A program made the translations under genes and the position numbers. The notes beneath the pieces were generated by a model. It saw only the letters and a program-made list of their open reading frames with translations. It was not told where the DNA came from and made no database searches. Source: Larus michahellis (lineage: Eukaryota; Chordata; Aves; Charadriiformes; Laridae). Taken from it: DNA of 64,000 nt. Of the stretch, positions 23,541 to 35,500 are shown one piece after another; within the stretch, counting starts at the first letter, position 1, and each line of letters opens with the position of its first letter. The DNA is taken from positions 15,659,378 through 15,723,377 of the forward strand of contig NC_133906.1 of assembly GCF_964199755.1 (NCBI RefSeq), in the 5' to 3' direction.

Positions 23541-26500
23541 GTAAGTGGTGCGGTGGGCTAGGGGGGGGATGGCGGCGGGGCGGGGGTGGAGGGAGAGGGG
23601 ACGGGGACAGGAGCCTGAGCGGGGATAAAATCCTCCGTGTCACCTACGCTCTGTGCCTCCCACCGGCGTGCTCGTACCGGTGGATGCGCGGGTTGCTTTG
23701 CTTTGGCTCAGAAGTGCAGTTTAATCCCATTTCCGCGGGCGGGATACTTAAGATTGAAGGGTGGGTACGGGTGATGCTGCTGCGGTGGTGGGGGCCGGCT
23801 GCCGGAGCCACTCCGCACGCCCCCGGCTCTCCCTCCCTTGCTCTCCCGGCTGGAAGCACCCCCGGGCTCGGAGGCGAACAGCCCGGGGCTCGCAGCAGCC
23901 AACCCGGGGTCGCCCAGCCGCACACACCCCCGGGGGGAGGCTTTGACTCCGGTACGGTAAACAGGGCGGCGATGCCGGCAGAGGTGCGGTATCGATCCCG
24001 CACGCTGAAAATGCTGATTGCAAACACCGGGAAAACAGATAGCAGAAAGAAAAGGGAAACGCGAATGTTCCCCCTGGGTTTAACAGCTGATAAGGGGCAC
24101 GGCTGGGCTGCCCCGCTCCCGGGAGCGGCTGCAGGAGCGGCCGGGCAAAGGGGCAATCACAGCACTGGCCACTGCAGACCAGGGCTCTGCCCTGGCTACC
24201 AGGTTCGGGGTACGGATGTGAGATGGCTCACGGATCCTGACCGGCCAGCTCAGGTTAATAGGTTAGCTGACTCTAAAAAAACCAAAAAAACAACAAAAAA
24301 AACCCAAAAAACCCCCACCCCAGAACCTCTGCCAAAAGGATACATGAGATTTTGGGATGTTTGCAGCCTGCGGAGGCTGCAGCACACAGCCTGCCCCGCT
24401 GAACTGCGCTGTTGCCGAACACCCCCGGGAGCGGGACAGGATGCCCAGGGGGTGAACAGCCACCGGTGTGGGTGGCAGCGGCCAGTTTTCATGCATAGCA
24501 CTAGACCACAGGTGGCCTCAGGTTAAGGTCCAGGAGGAGCGGGGAGATTTTATAACACATTTTTGAGTAAAGTCGTAACGTGTTGACCAAGGACATGATG
24601 CTCTTTTCAGTCCTAATCCACTATAGGTGGGAAATTTAATGTAGTCTCCAAAGCACTTGGGGACACTGGTTTGCACGGAGACTTGCAGATGTGGAAGCAG
24701 CACAAACTGTCCACCATCTCCACAAACACCCTGAAAACTGCAGGTGGTGTTTGCTATAAGCACACAAAACCATATCCTGGCCACAGCACATGGGTTGCTC
24801 CGTCTTCCCGGAGAAGAGGAAAACCAAACCGTGCTCTGGCCTGCCACGGGGGCTCCTGGCAGTGAGTGGCCTGGGGAGGACAGTGTTGGGGAATGGGCCA
24901 GTTTCTCCTGGAGAACCATGGGGAATGAAGCTGGATGGAACTATCGAGATCAATATGGAGCAGGATCCTCTTTATCTGAATCATCCCTGACGGGTAGCTC
25001 TATACACTGCTCTTAAAACAGCGAAGGATGGTGGTTCACAGTCCTCATCAGCAGTTGGCTCTAGTGCATCGCTATCCGAGCCAGGGGAAAGCATTTCCTC
25101 CTGTCTAACCTGAATCTCACCTTTTTGAGGCTAAATATTTGCATGAGCTTACAAGAGTGTGAGGGGGTTTGTTCATGGACAGAACATACAAATCCACCAC
25201 CTCCTCTTCTCGATTGGATGCCTTTGAGATGTTGATGGAGTCCAGGAGAGTATCTGGGGGGGGCGTGGGGAGAAGAGGTACAAGTGTTTCTGCCCACCTT
25301 TTGCCTGTTGTTAGAGACTGCACTGGCCCAGTATGGCTGTTCCCGTGGAAATTTCCTCCTCCCCTATAAACCCATCGCTTCCTGTCCCATCACAAAACCT
25401 TCTTCAATGGTTTGTGTAATACTTTGCTTCCATCCCCAGGAGCCGCCAGCGTGGTTGTGGGCCACCCCCTGGACACCATCAAGGTAAAGACTTTGAACTG
25501 TGATCTCATGTCACCACCCAAAACCCCACCGACGGGGAGGTGGCTTCTCTCGAGATGATGCTTCAAAAGACCTTCACTTCCCCTGCCAGCCCAAGGGGGA
25601 ATTTAGCCTGGGTAGAAAGGTTTTCATAGACTTTAGCCTTTGTTCCTCTCCTATGCTCATTTCAAATGAGAAACTAAAGGAACTGGCTGATACGTGCGAT
25701 TTCCTCCGGTGAGGATTAATGCTGAAAATTAAACCTGGCCTTACTTAATGTGTGGTTTACCAAACTGTTCTGCCAATGTTTGATTGAACTTTGCCACAGA
25801 CAAGTATTCAAAGGGCAACGGGGGAATTATATTTGTTTTGCCGCAGGCACATTTTTATGTGTTTTCCTAGTGTTGGCAACGCTGGAAGGGCAGAGTGCTG
25901 AAACTGTTATCCCAGGGCAATGAGATGCAATTATTCCTGCCAGACAATTATTCCGCAGAGGGAAGGAATTAGAGATGTAAGAAGGTATTTGCTAGCACGA
26001 TGCAGACAAGCCCATGCGGACACCAATACAGCCTGACCCAAGCGAGTTGACCATCCCTAGTGATGCAGAGATGTAGAGGAAGATCCTGTTCTTTTTCCTT
26101 TCTCCTTTTGTACAGCGTGATAGGCATCTCTGCCCAGCTTCCATTGCTGCTCTGCCCATGTGCTCTCATCTGGTTCAAGCCTCATGGCTGGCACCCGGTG
26201 GGGCCGTCAGATGAGACAAACCCAAGAGCCAGTGGTCCTGGTTGCGCCTTAGAGACCCTCAGAGGGTGATGGGGAGGAGGCAGGGTCCAGCGCGGCCCCC
26301 CCCATGTCCCTTCTCCAGCCATCACAGCCACCCCCTTGCAGGCAGCCGGCTCTCCTGGGATCAGGAGATGGCCTGTCAGGGCACAGGCAGCGCAGGCAGG
26401 CTCTGCCCAGGGTTGCCAAGGCAATCCCCATCTCGGGCTAGCCATCAGGGCGTCACTGCCAGGTTTGGGGGAGTTTGGCAACAAGTGAGAGAGGATCCTG

Positions 26501-29500
26501 CTGGGAAGCATTGAGTTTCTGGCTGCCAAGAAAGAGCGAGCCCATCCTTCAGTGCTTATAAAGACAACTGTCAGGCTGACCCCTCTGCTGCCCTCGGCTT
26601 TGGGCATGGCCTGGGAATACCAAGTAGGCAGAATTGTTATCTTTCCAAATTTAGCGGAAGGGGAGTGGAAAGGAGGGTTTTTACACGGCGCTAAGATAGG
26701 GAGTGTAAAGATAGGACACGGGGTAACGGCTTCAAACTGAAAGAGGGGAGATTTAGATTGGATATCAGGAAGAAATTCTTTACTGTGAGGGTGGTGAGGC
26801 GCTGGAACAGGTTGCCCAGGGAAGTTGTTGATGCCCCATCCCTGGAGGGGTTCAAGGCCAGGTTGGACGGGGCTTGGAGCAACCTGGACTGGTGGGAGGT
26901 GTCCCTGCCCAGGGCAGGGGGTGGCACTGGATGATCTTTAAGGTCCCTTCCAACCCAAACCATTCTGTGATTCTGTGAAAGGGGCAGCTCAGCAGCACTC
27001 GCAGCCTCCAAGGCATGGGGGGTCCTTCCCCACCTGGAGGAGAGGTCAAGACTGGAAGACAGGTTGGATGGGGTCTGTGGTATCTGCACCATGGTTCCCA
27101 TCCAGCAGGCCTCCTCCTCCAGCTGGCCCCTTCCCAGCGTCGTAGCTTCCATCAAACCCAAGCAGCTGTTTTTCCCCTGTAAATAGTTTTACATTTTCTC
27201 ACGTTTTATCCTCCACATTGCATTCGTTTCCCCAGGACTTTCTTCAGTTGCTGGGTGTCACCCAAGGGCCCTGTCTAATTAAAACGTAACAGAAAGGAAA
27301 AGTTTCCTGAGGAATATCCAGCTGCCATCAGCTGACTTTCACAGAGAAGCCAGCGGGGATTTCAGGGCTGGGTGTTAACAGCTTCGTTAAGGGGCATATG
27401 TGTGAGAAGCAGCTTGTGAGGACACTCAGTTAGTCAAAAAATGTATTAACTTGAACCTCTAAATACCTGGTTACTGTGTAAAAGGAAAAAAAAACAAGCC
27501 CACGGAGGCAAAACAGAAATGTCTGGCTAAGTGTGCAAATGAAGCCAGGAGGGAATGCAGGGCTGTGCACCACGGTCGCCCTGTGCCGAGCTGCGCCAGG
27601 GTGCCCCCCTCATCCCTGCTCCCCCCGGCGGGAGTCACGGCACGCACAGGTCTGCACCCACCGCCTCTGCGTTGCACAACGTGCCCCGCGTGAGCCGCAG
27701 CTGGCATCTGCCTGTACCAGCTTGTTTGTAAGGGCTCGGTAAATATTCTACTTTCGCTGCCGCCTTCCCCGTGGCCTCTGGCCAGGTGCGGAGCAGTGCT
27801 CGGGGCTCGGTGCGGGCAGATGGATGGATGGATGGATGCAGCATCCCTGGGGTGAAGGGTGAGCCCGAGCTTCTGTCCTTTTCTCTTCCCCACCTCCGGG
27901 TCCCCCTGCGGCACGCCGCCGGCGAGGCTCTTGCAGGGCTCTGGGCCAAGCCGTTGTGTAATTCAACCTGCTCTTTGCTGTCCAAAAGCTCTCCCCAGGC
28001 ATGAACTCTGGAGGACACTCACTCCTTTGGGCTTTAAATTCCCAAATAACATTTCTGCTTCACCCCCAGTGTAAGTTGGGGCTGAGCCGCCAGAGGGGAC
28101 TGTGTCCAGCACAGGTCGGCATTGTCCCTCTGGGCTTCATTGTGTCATTCCTGCTAGCAGCAATGCTGACGGATGTGACCAGAAATGGTGTCCCCATTCC
28201 CTATAAACGTCCCCAAGAGAGCACATGTGAGTGTCCTCCGATAAAAATATGAGCTCCGGCCTCATCCGAGATTAATTGCTGCAGCCCCAGCTCCTCTGAC
28301 CCAAACAGGGTTTCCACTTCCTCACACACCTCTAAGCCCCCAAAATGCATCACTTGTTAGGATATTTTTATTGCAAACTTTTCAGCAGCTTGAATGAAAG
28401 ATGGTGTAAATATGTGTGCGCATGTGTGTATATATATGTGTGTGTGTGAGAGCAGGGAAAGCATGTTGAATCATACAGGCTTTGTCGTGATTTACACGCC
28501 ATTTCTCACAGCTGTTGTAGGCATTTTTTGGAAGGCATATGACCATTGCTTTCCAGAAACAAAATGTCTTTGTTGGACATGATGTAAAAAATGTATTTTT
28601 GAGTCAAGCATGGAGAATTTCCAAACTATTTTGGCTCCGTTTAGTATTTCTACGTCTTAAAATCCACCTAGGATGGGAAGGGCCCTGGAAGCCTCCCAAG
28701 GGAACTCTCCTCTCCATCCTTCAGCAACACATCCCAACCTCCCCCGAGAGTCCCCGGATGGAGGAGACCACATCACTCTCCGATTTCCACATAAATCCGG
28801 ACCTTGCCAATGACAGCTCTGCACACCAGCGCTCTGATGGGCCAGAGTAGCTGGTCTGGACTCCAGAGCAATTTGACAGTCATCGATTCCAGATGTTGCA
28901 GAAAGTTTCAGACCTCTCAGATCCCCTTTAGCCCCGCTTCTGGCAAAGTTCAAAGGGGGTGGATGCACGTATATCTTATTTTATTGCTCTGTTTTCTTTA
29001 CAACTAAGGAAGGCTTAATTCTCAAAGCAAAGTGCACATTGTTTATGTAGCGTGAGCTTTCCCTGGGCTGGAAGCATCAGATTTTAATTGCATTTTATGA
29101 ATGTCTTTTGCAGACTCGTTTGCAAGCTGGACAAGGGTATGGCAATACACTCAGCTGTGTTCTCACTGTGTACAGAAATGAGTCTGTAAGTACTTTATCT
29201 TACTTAAAATGCACTGGTAGAAAATGCAAATAGATAAATACATGAAGCAATTACACAAAGTCACTGTTGACACCAGCAGTTATATGAAGATCAATAAAGC
29301 TGGTGCAACTGAGCCTGCAAATCCCTATAGCCGCCTCTTGCTTAACTCAAAGGTAACTCTCTTGGTTATTCCTATAGGGAAAAGGCAGATCCCTGGCAGG
29401 GAGTGATAAATGACACTGCCCATGTTCCCGCATGGGTCAGGGTGTTACCTCCACAGGGGATGGTTTGCCCGTACCTGCTGGCAAAGCTCAACCGCAGGTA

Positions 29501-32500
29501 TTTTGCTGACTTTGGTGATGCCAGCACAGAAGCTGGCCAGAAGAGGGACTTTTACGTGGGTTCTTGTGCTTTCAGCATATCCCGTATTCTGCACAATCTT
29601 TACAAGTCTCTAGTATGAATTAATTAGCATGTACAAACAGCCGTTTCCAGGAGACACCTGCTACTTGGATTTACATTTCTGGCCCAACAGACAAGTTGGT
29701 TTTTACACTGCTCAGCCCTGTTCGCTCTCTTAACTCCTGCTCCCTTCCCTGGGTAGGTGGCCGGCTTCTTCAAAGGCATGTCCTTCCCACTGGCCAGCAT
29801 CGCCGTCTACAGCTCCGTGGTCTTTGGCGTCTTCAGCAACACGCAGCGGCTCCTCAGCCATTTCCGCCACGGAGACCCGGCCCGGGCGCCAGTGCTTGCC
29901 GATGTGGCTCTGGCCAGCATCGTGGCAGGGTTCATCTCTGTGGGCATCGGCACTCCTGTGGACCTGGTAAAGATAAGGCTGCAGATGCAAACGCAGCCGT
30001 ACATCGAAGGTAAGAAGCAAGAGTTTCTTTTTCCTTTCTCTGCCAGTCCTCGGTGTTTACTGAGAGCTTTATGACAATTTTGCTTCCAGGCCCAGCTCTC
30101 TGCTGCCTTGTGCCACCACCTTGAGCTGAAGGTGCTTCCTCCAGCCTCAGGATGGACCCCATCCTGCGCAGCTCGAGGGGAGGGTTTTTACCAATGACAT
30201 TGATCGGATCTCCGCTGGCATTTCCTGCTGATTGGCATCTATAATGAACACATGGGCAGGTCTGCTCAGGACCAGGAGCCGCAGGAGCTGCCTTCCCCAC
30301 AAGCCATGGGGCAGGAACAGCAAGTCCCCGGGCTGTCAGGTCCCCTGGAGATCCCATCAGCAGCATCACAGCTGCCAGTGGTAATGCCAGCTCCCCATCT
30401 ACTGCTGCACATTCTCAATCCCACATACATTTGCCCATAAACCTCCAAAATTTCACATGTATATTGGAAAACTGCTGGCTTATTGGGACAGGGTTCCAGG
30501 TACCCAGGCACAGGCAAGATGGGTCAGAAGGGGACACCGGCAGGATTGCAGTGGGCAGCTGTAACCTCTCCAGAAGCTGCAGGTAGAAGGATTTGCTTCT
30601 GCTCGAGTGGAACAGGTTGCCCAGAGAAGCTGCGGATGTCCCATCCCTGGAGGTGTTCAAGGCCAGGTTGGACGGGGCTTGAAGCAACCTGTTCTGGTGG
30701 GAGGTGTCCCTGCCCAGGGCAGGGGGTGGCACTGGATGAGCTTTAAGGTCCCTTCCAACCCAAACCATTCTATGATTCTATGAAACCCCACCGACCCCAT
30801 GCACAGCCAAAGGAAGAGACGGCACAGCTTCAGAGCTTGACAGATTGTATTTCAGCAGTTTCACAAACACCTTTCTCACGATTACAGTTGTGGTGTTTAA
30901 CTGTGGAATATTGACATTTTTGTATTGCTTTGATAAAATACTATTATGTCCATTTTGAAAAGCCTCCATGCAGCTCAGCAACCTAATGCCCTTTCCAAAA
31001 GCATCTCAGTCCCCTGTATCAGAAGGGCCAGACTCTGAAGATGTCAAGGCTTTCAAAGATGCAGCTTGGCACCAGATGTGGTTAAAATCCATGAAATTTG
31101 TGTGCATGGCCTTAAATTCATTTGGAAATCTCACTCGACACATACTGGGAGGCATGCAAAGTATCTAAGAAAAATCTGTCCTGAAGCATAGAATCATAGA
31201 ATCATAGAATCATAGAATCACAGGGTTGGAAGGGACCTCTGGAGATCATCTAGTCCAACCCCCCTGCCAGAGCAGGGTCACCTAGAGCAGGTTACACAGG
31301 AACATGTCCAGGCGGGTTTTGAATGTCTCCAGAGTTGGAGACTCCACCACCTCTCTGGGCAGCCTGTTCCAGTGCTCTGTCACCCTCAGGGTAAAGAAGT
31401 TCCTCCTCATGTTTAGGTGGAACTTCCTATGTTCAAGTTTGTGCCCATTGCCTCTTGTCCTGTCCCCGGGCACCACTGAAAAGAGCCTGGCCCCATCCTC
31501 CTGACACCCACCCTTTAAGTATTTATAAGCGTTGATAAGGTCACCCCTCAGCCGTCTTTTTTCCAGACTGAAGAGACCCAAATCCCTCAGCCTTTCCTCA
31601 TAAGAGAGGTGTTCCAGTCCCCCAATCATCTTTGTAGCCCTCTGCTGGACCCTTTCCAGCAGTTCCCTGTCCCTCTTGAACCGGGGAGCCCAGAACTGGA
31701 CACAGTACTCCAGGTGCGGCCTCACCAAGGCAGAGTAGAGGGGGAGGATGACCTCCCTCGACCTGCTGGCCACACTCTTCTTGATGCATCCCAGGATGCC
31801 ATTGGCCTTCTTGGCCACAAGGGCACATTGCTGACTCATGGTCATCCTGTTGTCCACCAGGACTCCCAGGTCTCTTTCAGCTGAGCTGCTCTCCAGCAGG
31901 TCTGCCCCCAACCTGTACTGGTGCATGGGGTTGTTCCTTCCCAGGTGCAGCACCCTACACTTGCCCTTGTTGAACTTCATAAGGTTCCTCTCTGCCCAAC
32001 TCTCCAACCTGTCCAGGTCTCTCTGTATGGTGGCACAGCCTTCCGGTGTGTCAGCCACCCCACCCAGCTTGGTGTCATCAGCAAACTTGCTGAGGGCGCA
32101 CTCTATCCCCTCATCCAGGTCATTGATGAATATGTTGAAGAGGACTGGACCCAGTACTGACCCCTGGGGAACACCACTCGTCACTGACCTCCAACTAGAC
32201 TCTGTGCCCCTAATCACAACCCTCTGAGCTCTATCTTTCAACCAGTTTTCTATCCACCCCACTGTCCATTCATCTAACCCACACTTCCTAAGCTTCCCTA
32301 TGATAAGCATCTAAATGTCTTTTTAAAATGGACCTAAGTGTTCTTTCCAAAAGCCTTCTTTCCCCACTGTACATCTTCATTCCAGCAAAAGAAAATGGAT
32401 AGCAGCAATTTCTGTTGGATGGCAGTGGGCTTTTGAGAGGAGTTTTGTAGCAATAGAGCTATTATAACAGTTATATTTTTTTTGCAGCAAACATTAAACC

Positions 32501-35500
32501 GAAGCCCACAGTTCCTGGATTTCCTGCGTACCGAGGCCCAATTCACTGCTTTAGGACAGTCCTACAGAAAGAGGGGATAGCAGGAATATACCGAGGCATG
32601 GGAGCAATGCTTCTGAGGGATGTTCCTGGGTACTGCCTCTATTTCATCCCTTACACATTTTTCTGTAGCTGGATTAACCCTGACGGATGCATTTCCCCTA
32701 GTCCCTCCTCCATCTGGCTGGCGGGGGGTGTAGCAGGTAAGCACCTTTTTTCCCACAACACTGGGCAAAACAAGGACAGGAAGGTTCCCTGGGGGGGTGG
32801 CTCAGGGGCCACCACATCCTTCCGATCACCAGGAGAAGACAGGGGGCTAAATGACCTTCCTCCCCTGGGGCCAGGTCCCCTGGCACCACAGCTGCGCTTT
32901 ATGACTTGACAAACTTTATGGAAGTCATGTTATCAGATCTTCATCAGGCTCAATGTCAGTGACAAGGAAAAGAGCCGGCACCTTCACCTCCCTGGATGTC
33001 TCACGGCAGCCTGAGTATCACATTGCCAGTGATACACAGCAGCCAAGATGCCTCCAGAAGAGGACTTCAACCTGTTGGCTGCCCACCAGGAGGGCGTGCA
33101 CCCTACCCGCGCGCAGCAGAGTTGACTCTTACTGATCTTCTCTTTCTTTTTTTTCCTGTGTACACCTGCCCGCAAGACCAGCATGCTCATTCCCCACCAT
33201 GCTTACATCTGTGAGGTCACCCCTACACCCACTCCCCGTTTCTTGGCCATTTCTCAATTGCAGACCCCTAAATGCAGATCAATCCTTAGCTCAGGTAATG
33301 ATTACAAAATGCCCTCTCTGTTTCTTCTGCAAATAAACAAGAGCCCTGGCCCATCTGAACAGCTTCTCTAGTATGCCCCCACACTCACGTAGCTCTTGTC
33401 TGTCCAACTGGGCCATGTATTCGGGTCATACATTGACCTTTCCAGAGAGGCAAAACATCCCACTCAGCTGCAGGCTAATCAATGTAAATAGAGGATTTCT
33501 TTATAGGAGTGACGATGTGTCTCAGCTGTGTGGAGCTTAATCCTGGTTGCATGAGATGGACCAGCCTCTTATTTGCATTCTCAGCTCAAACTTTGCTTTT
33601 CAGCAGTATTATCTGAGGACTCCGGGTGTTTGGTTTTTTTTAAATTGCCCTAAGCAGCAGCTCCCTGCAGCTCAGGCTCTTCCCGCGGCATCTCCATGCT
33701 CCACCAGAAGCACGGCAGAAGATGTATTTGCACCTGGGGGAGCACCTCCTGGGCTCTCTGCATTTGATTACCAGCGTATCCCCCAAAATCTCACCACTTC
33801 CTCCGGAAACAGGGAACTTTGCTCCCAGAAATACCGTTCCTGTGCCTGAGCAGGGTGAATGCACTGAAACAAAAATCCCATGAATATGACGTGGTAGACA
33901 AGAGGTGAATTTCTGACTTCACTGAGCTGCGGCCGTGGAAATAGGGAGAAGAAATTGTTCAAATACTTCTGCGTTTTTCTAGGAGCCATTTCCTGGGTGA
34001 CTGCTACGCCAATGGACGTTGTGAAAAGTCGACTTCAGGCAGATGGAGTTCATTTAAACAAGTACAAAGGGACCCTTGACTGTATCTTGCAGAGCTACCG
34101 GAACGAGGGCCTAAAAGTAAGTGATATTTCAAGTAAAATCTGGACATTAGGCATTTAATTTTCACTTGGGAAATGCAATGGCTGTTACGAACCTACCTGC
34201 AGGGTTGAGAGACAGCTAAAGCCAGTTAGTTACTGCTAAATTATAATAATGACAGTCGGTAATTATAGTGCAGATTCTTTCTAAATCATAATAGTGAGAG
34301 TAATAATGCACCTTACAGCAATGAAAAAATGAACGACTGGGGGTCACGGTCTGCTGGTGTAATTAACTTAAAATAACACTTCATGTGAGTGCATTTAATT
34401 GTGGATGTGATTTATCATAAATTAGAGGTAGAAATCCTTGCCTCCGTGATTGTTTTGACAAAATGCAGAGGTTAAATGGTTCCCACTGACACCGAAGTCA
34501 ATGGGAATTGATTCCAGCAGGACCGTGCTGGCACCCAAGGTGCGTTGGGTCGCCTTGGGCAATGCTTTGGTGGAACTGATGCCGCATTTACCCTCATTTT
34601 CCACCAAGATAGAGCGGATTGAAAATGCTCTTAAATCAGAATTGCTTTGGCTTCAAACCTGAAGAAGGGCTGTGTGCCAAAAAATACTTATCTCTTTTTC
34701 TGACTTTGTCTATCAGTGTAATAAAAGTTGTTTGTTCTACCTGCAAACTTTGCCTCTGCTGAATGTGAATGGCAGAGAACCAGGGTTTGCAGCTTTATTG
34801 CGCTGCCAATGCACGGTTATGAGAAGCGACGTCTCCTGATATTGATATAAATCTGTATTTAAGTTGTCACCAAAACATGATGTGGGCTTTTAGCTCCAAA
34901 GGGTTGATTTTCACACTCTGTGGGGAAAGTAACAAGTTACAAAGAGAAAAAATAACCTGCAAAATCACAAGTTGGTGTGATTTAAATATTTGCCAACCTA
35001 TTGCCACTATATTACGGCAGCTGTCACAGCAGCCTGGTTTGTTTTTTGCCGTTGAGCGAAGAAAGTCACATTCCTATGACGCACAGGCACCGGGAGAGAC
35101 GCTAGAGACCCTGCTGGGATGGTCGGAGGAGGCTCAGGGTGCCCCAGGCTCTACGCAGAGTACCTGCCCTGCACGGGCAGTCTGGCACACAGTAAAACAC
35201 AGGATGGGTGAAAAGGGAATTTCTATGTGTTTTCCTTTCTCTCTCCATCCTCATCCTCAGTCCAGGCACTTAAATTTTTTTGTTTGAGGTCTGCGCTGCC
35301 TGCAGTTTTTCTGCTCTCGTGCCTGGCACCCAGACCGAAGCCGGCAATAGGGTCGATGATAAGAGTGATAGATCCTTCTCTTATAAGCAAAAATCTCTTT
35401 AGATGTTAGGAAACACAAAGATGATAAATGGCAAACCCAGCTCTGGATGTTTTCATTCTGGGACAAAGGAACGGCATTCACAGTGCTGAAAACAATTGCC

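Larger units (their letters stand above)
23030..24200 (+). promoter_or_regulatory. SLC25A48: CpG island and promoter region of SLC25A48
   Basis: A sharp rise in G+C with many CpG dinucleotides covers the 5' end and first coding exon of SLC25A48. A CTTTAAGG element near 23188 and a CRE-like TGATGTCA near 23206 lie about 290 bases before the ATG. No classical TATA box is evident; the start site cannot be fixed from sequence. Confidence 0.65.

Noticed and set aside
25080-25410. Possible very old antisense CR1 (phrases like CTGTCTAACCTGAATCTCACC)
   Set aside because: Similarity is too short and scattered to separate from chance by eye.
31598-32227. Plus-strand frames over the CR1 copy
   Set aside because: They are shadows of the minus-strand reverse-transcriptase frame.
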